Assembly: GCA_905181865.1 (NCBI GenBank)
Contig: CAJIZG010000005.1
Location: 561,457-625,456, forward strand
Length of the DNA: 64,000 nt
Origin: Urechidicola croceus
Lineage (GTDB): Bacteria; Bacteroidota; Bacteroidia; Flavobacteriales; Flavobacteriaceae
Direction of reading: 5' to 3'
This document shows, piece after piece, positions 36,866 to 46,159 of this stretch (the first letter of the stretch is position 1; each line of letters starts with the position of its first letter). The notes below the pieces were generated by a model, which searched no databases, was not told the DNA's origin, and saw only the letters and a list, made by a program, of their open reading frames with translations. Position numbers and translations under genes: made by a program.

Positions 36866-37613
36866 TGAAAAAGTTAACACAAGAGGAATTAGCCATTTAT
36901 GAATGGCAATTAGATGTGCCTGATCATGGAATAGAAGGTCAGGAACGATTAAAAAACAGTACTGTTTTGGTTTCTCGTTGTGGAGGTTTAGGCAGTGTGG
37001 TTGCCTATGAATTAGCCGCTGCTGGAGTTGGAACTTTGATTTTGGCGCACGGAGGCAATGTGAAACACAGCGATTTGAATAGGCAATTGTTGATGACACA
37101 AGATTGGTTGGGAAAACCAAGAGTGGAATCGGCGGAAAGGAGATTAAAAGAATTAAATCCAAGATTGAACATTATTAGTGTACCCGAAAATATCAATGAG
37201 AATAATGCGGCTAAATTGGTTGGAATGGCAGATGTTATTTTAGATGCTGCTCCACTTTTTGAGGAACGCTATTTAATGAATAGGGAGGCAATACAACAAG
37301 GGAAACCTTTGGTTGATTGTGCCATGTATGAGTTAGAAGCGCAAATCATGACTATTTTTCCTGGAGAAACTGCTTGTTTGTCTTGTTTGTATCCTGATAA
37401 GCCTGCTGCTTGGAAGCGTAAGTTTCCAGTGTTTGGAGCGGTGTCTGTGCGGTTGCTTGTTTCGGTGCCATGGAGGTAATTAAATTGTTATCTGGTTTTG
37501 GAGAACCTTTGAAAAATAGACTGTTGACGATGGATATGAGATCGATGGATATACATACGATTACTATTAAACAAAATTCAAACTGTAAAGTTTGTGGAAA
37601 TCAAAATAATTAG
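36865..37613 (+). pseudogene. MoeB/ThiF-family adenylyltransferase, frameshifted near the 3' end
   Basis: The first frame gives 204 residues ending at 37479: TVLVSRCGGLGSVVAYELAA (nucleotide-binding loop), SDLNRQLL, ADVILDAAPLF and a first zinc CxxC (CLSCLYPDKPA). The expected C-terminus continues in another frame from about 37440: CFGAMEVIKLLSGFGEPLK, then SNCKVCGNQ (second CxxC) to TAG at 37611-37613. One indel near 37440-37460 restores a ~249-residue enzyme of normal length. True decay and sequencing error cannot be told apart here. It would adenylate the MoaD-like protein. Confidence 0.75.
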
Positions 37614-37616
37614 GAA

Positions 37617-39473
37617 ATGTTAAAGTTGATTTTTAAAGAGTTGATTCATAGAAAATTTAATTTTCTAATGGGACTGTTGGGTATGGTTACGATCGTGTCC
37701 TTGGTGGTTTCATTTTATACCATAACAGAGGCCACTAAAAAGGAGACTATTCAATTAACGAGAGAAGCGGAAAAGGTTAAATGGTGGAACCCAAAGGATT
37801 CCGATATACATGTAATTGAAGGTCAAGCATGGTCTGAAAATTTAGAAACTCCTTTCGATCGTTTACCAATAGATGCCAAAGAAAAGGTGAGAAATTCTGT
37901 ATGGAGCCTTTCAAAAAATACGGCTGGATTATCTATTCGTTTTCGTAGTAATGCCAGTAATATAGTAGTTAAGTATAAGTTACAGGGAGCTATTTCAATG
38001 CCACATATGCCAGCAACGGGCGTGAGCGGACTGGATTTGTATGCCAAAAATAGTGATGGTGCTTGGGTGTGGGTAAAAGGAAATTATTCAATAGGAAAAA
38101 GCGCGATATATAATTTTGTCAATATAAAACCAAACGATCAATATCACAATAAAGGAAGAGAGTATCAGTTGTATTTACCTTTGTATAATTCTATCGATTC
38201 TCTTGAAATAGGAGTTTCTAAAGAAGCACTTTTTATTCCTCATAAAAAAAGAATTGAAAAACCAATTGTTGTTTATGGCACCTCTATTACCCAAGGAGCC
38301 TGTGCATCTCGACCGGGAATGGCTTGGACGGCTATTTTGGAACGTAAAATGGATAGACCGTTAATCAATCTCGGATTTTCTGGAAATGGGCGTTTGGAAG
38401 CGGAGTTGATTCATAGAATGACTAGTATAGATGCAAAGATTTATATGTTAGATTGTCTACCAAATTTAAGTGTAATAGAGGGACGTTCTTTGGAAAATGT
38501 TAAACAACTTGTGTTGAATGCTGTGAGAACTTTGAGAACCGAAAAACCTGCTATTCCTATTTTATTAGTAGAGCATATAGGTTATTCTGATGAGTTGATT
38601 CATAAAGATAGAAAGAGGAAAGTTGCTGATTTAAATAAAACAATGAAAGAGGCCTTCGGCATGTTACTATCGGAAGGAGTGTCAAATCTTCATTTATTAA
38701 CTAAAGAAGCTATTAATTTAAACTTAGATAGTACTGTCGACGGAATTCATCCAAATGATTTAGGCATGCAGCATTATGCGAATGCTTATGAGAAAGCGTT
38801 GCGGAGTATTCTTGATGAACCCATTGGGAAGTATTCGACGACTATTCCCGTAACACAATCTAGAGAATGGCATTTTTATAAGTGGGAAGAAAGACATAGG
38901 GAGTTATTAGAACTTAATAAAAAATCTGCGCCAAGAGTTAGCTTTTTCGGAAATTCTATTGTGCATTTTTGGGGAGGTGAACCCAAAGGACCTGTGAGTA
39001 ATGGTCCAAATTCATGGAGTACGTATATGAGTGATTTAGGTATTCGCAATTTTAGTTATGGTTGGGATCGAGTTGAAAATGCACTCTGGCGTGTTTATCA
39101 TGGTGAATTGGATGGCTTTGATGCAGAACATGTAGTTGCGATGCTAGGGACTAATAATTTCCATCTCAATTCTGATAAAGAAATTATTGAAGGAATCAAA
39201 TTATTTGTGGAGGCTGTTAAAAATAGACAACCAAAAGCAAAAGTGTTGTTATTGGGAATTCTTCCAAGAAGGGATAATGAAGAGCGCGTGTTGAATCTGA
39301 ATTTTAAAATTGCACAATTAGCAGGAACTTTACAGGTAGGTTATACCGATGCAGGAGCTGGTTTGTTGCATTCAGATGGTAAAATTAATGAGGATTTATT
39401 TAAGGATGGTTTACATCCAAACGATGCGGGATATGGTAGAATAGCCCCGTATATTATTCAGTCTATAAAATAA
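37617..39473 (+). CDS. Double SGNH/GDSL hydrolase with an ABC-permease-like N-terminal anchor
   Basis: 618 residues. Residues 1-~51 (LKLIFKELIHRKFNFLMG, one transmembrane helix, then TEATKKETIQLTRE) look like the start of a FtsX-type ABC permease, not a hydrolase signal. Residues ~52-400: SGNH domain with its N-terminal beta module (GLDLYAK) and GTSITQGACAS, LGFSGNGRL, DGIHPNDLGMQHY. Residues ~420-618: a second SGNH domain with FFGNSIVHFWGG, MLGTNNFH and GLHPNDAGYG. It begins 3 nt after the MoeB-like stop. Likely a chimera in which the positive-inside permease helix now acts as a membrane anchor that places the hydrolase outside (inference). Confidence 0.8.
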   Translation: MLKLIFKELIHRKFNFLMGLLGMVTIVSLVVSFYTITEATKKETIQLTREAEKVKWWNPKDSDIHVIEGQAWSENLETPFDRLPIDAKEKVRNSVWSLSKNTAGLSIRFRSNASNIVVKYKLQGAISMPHMPATGVSGLDLYAKNSDGAWVWVKGNYSIGKSAIYNFVNIKPNDQYHNKGREYQLYLPLYNSIDSLEIGVSKEALFIPHKKRIEKPIVVYGTSITQGACASRPGMAWTAILERKMDRPLINLGFSGNGRLEAELIHRMTSIDAKIYMLDCLPNLSVIEGRSLENVKQLVLNAVRTLRTEKPAIPILLVEHIGYSDELIHKDRKRKVADLNKTMKEAFGMLLSEGVSNLHLLTKEAINLNLDSTVDGIHPNDLGMQHYANAYEKALRSILDEPIGKYSTTIPVTQSREWHFYKWEERHRELLELNKKSAPRVSFFGNSIVHFWGGEPKGPVSNGPNSWSTYMSDLGIRNFSYGWDRVENALWRVYHGELDGFDAEHVVAMLGTNNFHLNSDKEIIEGIKLFVEAVKNRQPKAKVLLLGILPRRDNEERVLNLNFKIAQLAGTLQVGYTDAGAGLLHSDGKINEDLFKDGLHPNDAGYGRIAPYIIQSIK

Positions 39474-39479
39474 CTAAGT

Positions 39480-40955
39480 ATGAGTAAAGGTGTTAAGTAT
39501 AAGAAGATGGATAAATCCTACTTCGAATCAAGAGAGTTAAAGAGGCACGCAGGTGTTTGGTCTTTATGGGCATTGGGAGTAGGAGCAGTAATTTCAGGAC
39601 ATTTTTCTGGATGGAATTTAGGATTGGCATCAGGAGGGTGGGGCGGAATGTTTATCGCCACTATCATCATTGCCATTATGTACATAGGATTAACACAGAG
39701 TGTTGCTGAAATGTCACCAGCATTGCCACATACAGGTGGCGCTTATTCGTTCGCAAGATCTGCTATGGGGCCTTGGGGAGGTTTTTTCACTGGCTTGGTA
39801 GAAAATCTGGAGTTTATTCTTACACCAGCCGTAATCGTATTTTTCTTAAGTAATTATATGGGAGCCATATTTGAAACGGATTCCGATATGTTACCATTTT
39901 GGTGGTTCGGTTTCTATTTGGTCTTTACCATATTGAATGTTGTTGGTGTCGCATTGTCCTTTCGCTTTACTGTAGTGCTAACACTATTGGCTCTTGGTTG
40001 TTTAATGGTGTTTTGGGTATCCTCTCTTGGAAGTGCTGATTTTTCAAGATTTGCATTGGATATAAAATTAGGCGAAGATGGCTCTGCGGCACTATTAGAA
40101 GGTGGTCACGGAGAATTTTTACCCATGGGAATTATTGGCGCATTAAAGGCAATGCCCTTTGCAGTTTGGTTGTTTCTTGCTATTGAACAATTGCCCTTGG
40201 CAGCAGAAGAATCTGTTGATCCTAAAAAGGATATGCCTAAAGGTTTGACATATGGAATTATAACCTTAATCATTTCTGCGTTTTTAATTTTATGGTTGAA
40301 CTCTTCAATTTCATTAGGATCTTTTGCATTGTCTCAATCTGGAGAACCACTTTTAGATGGATTTAAAGTGCTGTTTGGTAGTGATATAGCTAAATTATTA
40401 GCCTTTGTGGCAGCAATAGGCTTGTTAGCTTCTTTCCATACAATCATTTTTGCATTTGGACGACAAATATATTCTTTGTCTAGAGCAGGTTATTTCCCTG
40501 TGGTATTGTCTATAACACATACAACTCGAAAAACACCTTATACAGCATTAATCACTGGATCGGCGATTGGGTTTGGAGTGTTGATGATTACAAAATATTT
40601 TACTGGAGATGAAAGTGAAGTTTTTATAGGGGGAGCATTATTGAATATTGCAGTTTTTAGTGCGATGTTGTCGTATGTTTTGCAATGCGGATCATTCCTA
40701 TTACTAAGAAAAAATCAACCAAATTTAGAGCGACCTTATTTAAGTCCATTTGGTAAAGCTGGTGCATGGGTAACAATAGCCATTGCTTTATTAACCATTT
40801 ATTTTCAACTACAAGATTCGTCCTACAGAACCGCAGTATTTATTGCCGTTGGATATTTAGTCCTTGGACTGATTTATTTTGGAGTGGTAGGTAGACATCG
40901 ATTAATCCTATCTCCAGAAGAAGAATTTGCTTTAGAACACAACACGAAAGATTAA
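39480..40955 (+). CDS. APC-family amine/amino acid permease, ethanolamine-permease type
   Basis: 491 residues, ~12 transmembrane helices. WALGVGAVISGHFSGWNLGL and AEMSPALPHTGGAYSFAR match the ethanolamine permease branch of the APC superfamily. Starts 6 nt after the SGNH hydrolase and 10 nt before a glutamine-synthetase-like gene, so one operon. Substrate inferred to be ethanolamine or another small primary amine. Confidence 0.87.
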   Translation: MSKGVKYKKMDKSYFESRELKRHAGVWSLWALGVGAVISGHFSGWNLGLASGGWGGMFIATIIIAIMYIGLTQSVAEMSPALPHTGGAYSFARSAMGPWGGFFTGLVENLEFILTPAVIVFFLSNYMGAIFETDSDMLPFWWFGFYLVFTILNVVGVALSFRFTVVLTLLALGCLMVFWVSSLGSADFSRFALDIKLGEDGSAALLEGGHGEFLPMGIIGALKAMPFAVWLFLAIEQLPLAAEESVDPKKDMPKGLTYGIITLIISAFLILWLNSSISLGSFALSQSGEPLLDGFKVLFGSDIAKLLAFVAAIGLLASFHTIIFAFGRQIYSLSRAGYFPVVLSITHTTRKTPYTALITGSAIGFGVLMITKYFTGDESEVFIGGALLNIAVFSAMLSYVLQCGSFLLLRKNQPNLERPYLSPFGKAGAWVTIAIALLTIYFQLQDSSYRTAVFIAVGYLVLGLIYFGVVGRHRLILSPEEEFALEHNTKD

Positions 40956-40965
40956 AACTCAAGAC

Positions 40966-42339
40966 ATGGAAGACAAGAAACAAATGAACTTGGAGAGAAT
41001 AAAAAAGTATATCGAAGAGCATCAAATCAAGAACATCAAATTGGCAGTAGTTGATATTGATGGAGTATTGCGCGGTAAGTATGTAAATACAAAGAAGTTT
41101 TTTTTAGCAGTTGATAAAGGACTTGCATTTTGCGAAGTAATTTTTGGATGGGATTCTGACGATGTTTTGTATGGAAAAGATTCTTTTACAGGATGGAAGA
41201 AGGGGTTCGGAGATTCGGTAGGAACCATCGATACAGCTAGTTTTAGAGTGCTACCTACGGAAGATTATCAATCAATTATTGTATTGGTAGATTTTTCGGA
41301 GAGTAAGGCTGCAGTTGTTTGCTCTAGATCTATTTTGAAAAAAGTATTGAATCGATTGGATGGACTAGGCTATGCGGCAGCGGCAGCATTAGAATTTGAA
41401 TTTTTTATGTTCAATGAAACTCCGAAGTCAATTCGAGAGAAAAACTTTAAGAATTTGGAACCTATAACACCAGGAAACTATGGGTATTCAATTTTAAGGA
41501 ATTCTAGCCATGCCAATTTATATCATGATATTATGACTTTGGCAGAAGAAATGGGAATGCCGTTGGAAGGATTGCATACCGAAACGGGCCCAGGGGTTTT
41601 AGAAGGAGCAATAGAACATTCAGAGGCTCTTCGGGCAGCAGACAATGGGGCATTTTTTAAAACTTTTATCAAAGTATGGGCGCAGCAAAATGAAATGATG
41701 GCAAGCTTTATGGCAAAATGGTCTAAAGACTATCCAGGGCAATCTGGTCATATTCATATTTCGCTACAGAAAAAAGAGGGTGGCGCTGTTTTTTATGATG
41801 AAAGTAAAGCCAATAATATGTCTGATGAAATGAGATGGTTTATTGGTGGTCAGCAAAAATTAATGCCAGAAATATTGTCTATGGTAGCCTCTACCTGCAA
41901 TAGTTATACAAGATTAATTCCTGGGTTTTGGGCTCCTACAGATGCTTCTTGGGGAATAGATAACAGAACATGTGCGCTAAGAGCCATATCAGGATCGGCA
42001 AAATCACAACGTGTAGAATATAGAGTTTCTGCAGCAGATATAAACCCATATTTGGCATTAGCCGCTGCAATTGGTTCTGGAGTTTGGGGGATAGAAAATA
42101 AAATAGAACCTACAGAAGGTGTTGTTGGAAATGCTTATGAAAAAGACTTCCCAAAAGAGTTGCAATTACCTCGTACCTTGACGCAAGCAGCAGCGCGATT
42201 AAAAGTTTCTGAAGCAGCAAGAGAATTGTTTGGAGATGTGTTTGTAGATCACTATGCGTATACAAGAGAATGGGAAGATCAAGAGCAAAAAAGAGCCATA
42301 ACAGATTGGCAATTAAATAGATATTTTGAAATAATTTAA
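40966..42339 (+). CDS. Glutamine-synthetase-like gamma-glutamyl-amine ligase
   Basis: 457 residues of the GS-I fold: ALEFEFFMF (metal Glu), the LHTETGPGVLEGAI segment, GHIHISLQKKEGG, the ATP-binding NSYTRLIPGFWAPTDASWG and VEYRVSAADINPYLALAAAI. It lacks features of housekeeping GlnA and resembles PuuA/GlnA4/IpuC-type enzymes that couple glutamate to amines such as putrescine, ethanolamine or isopropylamine. With the upstream ethanolamine-type permease and downstream dehydrogenases, gamma-glutamylation of an imported amine is the likely first catabolic step (inference). Confidence 0.85.
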   Translation: MEDKKQMNLERIKKYIEEHQIKNIKLAVVDIDGVLRGKYVNTKKFFLAVDKGLAFCEVIFGWDSDDVLYGKDSFTGWKKGFGDSVGTIDTASFRVLPTEDYQSIIVLVDFSESKAAVVCSRSILKKVLNRLDGLGYAAAAALEFEFFMFNETPKSIREKNFKNLEPITPGNYGYSILRNSSHANLYHDIMTLAEEMGMPLEGLHTETGPGVLEGAIEHSEALRAADNGAFFKTFIKVWAQQNEMMASFMAKWSKDYPGQSGHIHISLQKKEGGAVFYDESKANNMSDEMRWFIGGQQKLMPEILSMVASTCNSYTRLIPGFWAPTDASWGIDNRTCALRAISGSAKSQRVEYRVSAADINPYLALAAAIGSGVWGIENKIEPTEGVVGNAYEKDFPKELQLPRTLTQAAARLKVSEAARELFGDVFVDHYAYTREWEDQEQKRAITDWQLNRYFEII

Positions 42340-42343
42340 AAGA

Positions 42344-43720
42344 ATGATAAATACAATTTCGCCAGTAGATGGTTCTGTTTATTGTGCTACTCAGAATCAT
42401 ACAGAAAAAGATATAAAAGAAACCTTAGAATTAGCAGGTGTAGCATTTTCAAAATGGGCAGATTTGTCCATGGTCGAAAGGAAAAATTATGTAACGGCAT
42501 TTGTAAATGCCATCATTGATGATACAGATGAAATAGCAACAGAGTTGACCTTTCAAATGGGTAGACCCTTGAGTCAAACTCCTTGGGAAATTAGTGGTTT
42601 TGCAGAGAGAGCAAACTATATGGTTTCGATTGCCGAAGAGGCTTTGGAGCCGCATATCATAGAAGATAGCGATGCCTATAAAAGATGGACTGAAAGAGTG
42701 CCTTTAGGTGTTTTGGGAGTGCTAAGTCCTTGGAATTACCCTTTTTTAACATCAGTTAATGCTATTGTTCCTGCGCTTTTGGCAGGTAATGTGATTGTAT
42801 TAAAACACTCGTTTCAAACACCGCAAGTAGCAGAAAGATATGCCAAGGCAGCTGAAAAAGCAGGATTTTCAAAAGGAGTTTTTCAGATATTACATTTGAA
42901 TCATGCTGATACAGCGCTTTTAATTAGCAATCCAAGAATTGATGGTGTGTGTTTTACAGGATCGGTTGCTGGAGGTATTGCAGTGCAAAATTCACTGAAT
43001 AATAAATTTATTCCTTGCGGACTAGAATTAGGGGGTAAAGATGCCGCTTATGTGCGTGCAGATGCTGATTTGTCTTTGAGTGTTGAAAGTTTGGTAGACG
43101 GTGCATTTTTTAATAGCGGACAATCTTGTTGCGGAATTGAAAGAATTTATGTGCACGCCGATTTATATGATCAATTTGTTGATGCATATGTTGCGTTGAC
43201 AAAGAAATATAAATTAGGAAATCCGATGAATACAGATACAAATTTAGGACCAATGGTAAAAACAGAGGCTGCTGATTTTGTAAGGAATCAAATTGCTAAG
43301 GCAATTGAAAGTGGAGCGAAATCTCTGGTGGATGAATCCTTATTCGCGGCATCCAAAGAGGGGACTCCTTATTTATCTCCGCATGTTTTGGTAGATGTAG
43401 ATCATACCATGGAAGTCATGACAGAAGAAAGTTTTGGACCTGTTGTTGGAATTATGAAAGTTGCATCTGATGCGGAAGCCGTTGCGCTGATGAATGATTC
43501 AAAATATGGTCTTACTGCTTCAATTTGGACGACAGATGTGGAGAGTGCAGCAAAACTAGCCCCAAAAGTAGAAGCAGGTACTGTTTTTATGAATCGTTGT
43601 GATTATTTAGACCCTGCATTGGCTTGGACAGGTGTGAAAAATTCTGGTCGTGGAATAACCCTTTCAAAACTTGGATTTGAGCATGTAACTAGAGCAAGAT
43701 CATTTCACTTTAGAAAATAA
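42344..43720 (+). CDS. Aldehyde dehydrogenase
   Basis: 458 residues of the NAD(P)-dependent ALDH superfamily. Seen: VLSPWNYPFLTSVNAIVPAL, CFTGSVAGG, catalytic Glu in LELGGKDAAYV, and catalytic Cys in FFNSGQSCCGIERIYVH. Starts 4 nt after the ligase gene. In a gamma-glutamyl pathway it would oxidise a gamma-glutamyl-amino-aldehyde to the acid, as PuuC does. Confidence 0.92.
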   Translation: MINTISPVDGSVYCATQNHTEKDIKETLELAGVAFSKWADLSMVERKNYVTAFVNAIIDDTDEIATELTFQMGRPLSQTPWEISGFAERANYMVSIAEEALEPHIIEDSDAYKRWTERVPLGVLGVLSPWNYPFLTSVNAIVPALLAGNVIVLKHSFQTPQVAERYAKAAEKAGFSKGVFQILHLNHADTALLISNPRIDGVCFTGSVAGGIAVQNSLNNKFIPCGLELGGKDAAYVRADADLSLSVESLVDGAFFNSGQSCCGIERIYVHADLYDQFVDAYVALTKKYKLGNPMNTDTNLGPMVKTEAADFVRNQIAKAIESGAKSLVDESLFAASKEGTPYLSPHVLVDVDHTMEVMTEESFGPVVGIMKVASDAEAVALMNDSKYGLTASIWTTDVESAAKLAPKVEAGTVFMNRCDYLDPALAWTGVKNSGRGITLSKLGFEHVTRARSFHFRK

Positions 43721-43736
43721 GTCTTGATTTATGGAT

Positions 43737-43756
43737 CCCTGAGCGGAGTCGAAAGG
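43737..43756. repeat. Dispersed flavobacterial repeat fragment CCCTGAGCGGAGTCGAAAGG
   Basis: I recall near-identical 20-mers dispersed in intergenic DNA of many Bacteroidota. Here it lies 17 bp after the ALDH stop in the 271-bp gap before the alcohol dehydrogenase. The remainder of the gap (43757-43991) is AT-rich and holds no gene. Confidence 0.4.
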
Positions 43757-43991
43757 TTTATCAAGAAAATTGCGAAGCACATAAGGAACAGCAATACAAA
43801 TAAACAGCCGGGTACGTAAAGTTAAGAGAAATTGAATTAATAACAAGTTACTAGGTGGGTAAAACGACAATTACAAATAATTGTATCAATATTAGCGCAG
43901 TTGAGACTTAATAAGGTTGTTTTTTTAAATATTAAATTATCTACTGACATATAGAAAAATAATATATAAATAATAGTTGAATTAATATAAA

Positions 43992-45167
43992 ATGGAAATA
44001 GGAAATACAAATTGGAATTTTCCAACCACAATATGGTTCGGATCTGATAGAATAGAAGATTTACCAGCTGCGTGTAAACAAATAGGGATTAAGAATCCGT
44101 TGTTTGTTACTGATGAAGGATTGGTGAAATTGGAAATAGTAGCAACAGCACTGAACACTTTAGAAAAGAGTGCTATTAGTTTTTCGGTATATAGTGATGT
44201 TCAAGGAAACCCAACAGGGAAAAATGTAACGAAAGGTGTCGAGCACTATAGAAAGCATGGTCACGATGGTGTAATTGCATTTGGCGGAGGCTCAGCCATT
44301 GATGCCGCTAAAACCATTGCTTTTATGTCTGGACAAACAAAATCTATTTGGGATTTTGAGGATGCAGGAGATAATTGGTCCTATGCCGATGTTAACGGAA
44401 TTGCACCAATCATTGCGATACCAACAACAGCCGGTACGGGCTCTGAAGTAGGTCGTGCATCGGTTATTTTGGATGAAGAAAATTGTACAAAAAAGATCAT
44501 CTACCATCCTAAAATGTTGCCGGAAATTGTTATTTCTGATCCGAAATTGACGATTGGTCTACCACCTCATATTACAGCTTGGACAGGGGTTGATGCCATG
44601 GTACACGCCATTGAGGCATTTTGTGCTCCAGGGTATCATCCAATGGCTGAAGGAATTGCCGTTGAAGCGATCCGATTAATTGCTAAGTATTTGCCAAAAG
44701 CATTTAAAAATGGAAATGACTTGGAAGCAAGAGGACAAATGTTGGTAGCTGCTTCCATGGGAGCGACTGCTTTTCAAAAAGGATTAGGATCGGTTCATTC
44801 TGTAGCGCATCAATTAGGGGCAATTTATAACAAGCAACATGGATTGTTAAATGCAATTATTTTGCCTTATGCACTAGCCCAAAATAGCGATGTTATTGAA
44901 GAAAAAATGAACTATTTGGCTAAGGTGTTAGATTTAGAAAGTTTAGGAGCAGATGCTGTTATCGCATATTTAATTGCTTTAAGAGCGGCGTTAAATATTC
45001 CGAATACGCTTGTAGAGATTGGTGTTGACAATGAGAAGGCAATACAAATAGGTGAAATGGCATTTAAAGATCCGTCGACTCCGAGTAATGCAAAACCAGT
45101 AGATGCTAAAGATTTGGAAAATTTATTTAGAGCCGCTCAATCGGGCGATTTAACATATATTAAATAA
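43992..45167 (+). CDS. Iron-containing alcohol dehydrogenase
   Basis: 391 residues of the group III (FucO/EutG-type) family: GGGSAIDAAKTIAF (nucleotide loop), IPTTAGTGSEVGR, and metal ligands in MVHAIEAFCAP, SVHSVAHQLGA and NKQHGLLNAI. It probably interconverts an amino alcohol or its gamma-glutamyl derivative with the aldehyde used by the ALDH next door. Separated from the ALDH by 271 bp, so it may have its own promoter. Confidence 0.9.
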   Translation: MEIGNTNWNFPTTIWFGSDRIEDLPAACKQIGIKNPLFVTDEGLVKLEIVATALNTLEKSAISFSVYSDVQGNPTGKNVTKGVEHYRKHGHDGVIAFGGGSAIDAAKTIAFMSGQTKSIWDFEDAGDNWSYADVNGIAPIIAIPTTAGTGSEVGRASVILDEENCTKKIIYHPKMLPEIVISDPKLTIGLPPHITAWTGVDAMVHAIEAFCAPGYHPMAEGIAVEAIRLIAKYLPKAFKNGNDLEARGQMLVAASMGATAFQKGLGSVHSVAHQLGAIYNKQHGLLNAIILPYALAQNSDVIEEKMNYLAKVLDLESLGADAVIAYLIALRAALNIPNTLVEIGVDNEKAIQIGEMAFKDPSTPSNAKPVDAKDLENLFRAAQSGDLTYIK

Positions 45168-45254
45168 TGAAACGAGCATGTTAAAAATTTTATGATACAA
45201 TGAAATTATTAATCGCGAACAGTATCTGACGAAACAAAAAATAAATATAAACAG

Positions 45255-45326
45255 ATGAAACATCCATGTATAAAGGCTTACACACCCGAGGAAATGACTA
45301 ATATGGCTGAACCATGTGACAAATGA
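45255..45326 (+). CDS. Possible 23-residue peptide coupled to the amidotransferase
   Basis: MKHPCIKAYTPEEMTNMAEP then CDK and TGA at 45324-45326. The stop overlaps an ATG (ATGA) that is in frame with the amidotransferase, the usual arrangement for translational coupling. Two cysteines. It could be a leader peptide, a gene remnant or chance; no family recognised. Confidence 0.3.
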   Translation: MKHPCIKAYTPEEMTNMAEPCDK

Positions 45327-46144
45327 AAAACAATAAATATAGACACATGAAACTTTTAGTTGTTGAAGGAAATAATAGGGAAACACGATTAGAAAGAGGT
45401 GCGTTTGGAATTAAACCATACTACCAAATTTTTAGTGAGATGCTGAATGAGATAGTTCCATATGCAGAAATTGATGTGGTATTTCCTGCTGATGATGAAA
45501 AGATACTCCCTTCCATTACAAAATTGAAAGCGTATGATGGCGTTTTATGGACAGGAAGTTCATTAAGTGTTCTAGACTTAATTCCTACTGTTACGCAACA
45601 ATTAAATTTTGCAGAAAATATTTTTAAAAGCGGTGTTCCATTTTATGGCAGCTGTTGGGGGTTACAAGTAGCAACTGTTGTAGCTGGTGGAAGCGTTGCG
45701 AAAAGTAATAACGGATTGGAACTGGATCTCTCAAACCCAATTCAATTGACTCGTGAGGGTAAAAAAAGCCCATTATTCAAAGGAAGAGAGAATAATTATC
45801 GGGCATTGTGTATTCATTATGATGAAGTTTCTGAAGTTCCAGAGAATACAACAGTATTGGCATATAATTCACATTCAAAAGTGCAAGCGATGACATTTGA
45901 ATATTTGAATGCTACTTTTTTTGGTGTCCAATACCATCCGGAGTTTAGCCCAATTGTAATGGCTCAGATTATTTCTTTTTTAAAAGAAAAATTAATTGAG
46001 AGTAACTATTTTTCTTCGGAAGCAGAAGTAGAAAAGGAGATTACTAAATTGAAGAATCCAGCGATTCTGCCAAAGGAGATTGCTAATTATAAATTACATA
46101 CACAGGAAATAAGTTCTTGGATACAGTATATTTCAAAAAATTAA
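45323..46144 (+). CDS. Class I glutamine amidotransferase / gamma-glutamyl hydrolase-like protein
   Basis: Up to 273 residues; the more family-like start is MKLLVVEGN at 45347, but ATG 45323 overlaps the preceding small frame. Catalytic triad visible: Cys in FYGSCWGLQVA, and His and Glu in FFGVQYHPEFSP. No synthetase domain is attached. In the setting of a gamma-glutamyl-amine ligase and an ALDH it is a good candidate to hydrolyse the gamma-glutamyl product and recycle glutamate, as PuuD does, although its GMP-synthase-like sequence leaves other roles open. Confidence 0.8.
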   Translation: MKNNKYRHMKLLVVEGNNRETRLERGAFGIKPYYQIFSEMLNEIVPYAEIDVVFPADDEKILPSITKLKAYDGVLWTGSSLSVLDLIPTVTQQLNFAENIFKSGVPFYGSCWGLQVATVVAGGSVAKSNNGLELDLSNPIQLTREGKKSPLFKGRENNYRALCIHYDEVSEVPENTTVLAYNSHSKVQAMTFEYLNATFFGVQYHPEFSPIVMAQIISFLKEKLIESNYFSSEAEVEKEITKLKNPAILPKEIANYKLHTQEISSWIQYISKN

Positions 46145-46159
46145 TTAAAATAGAAGGCA

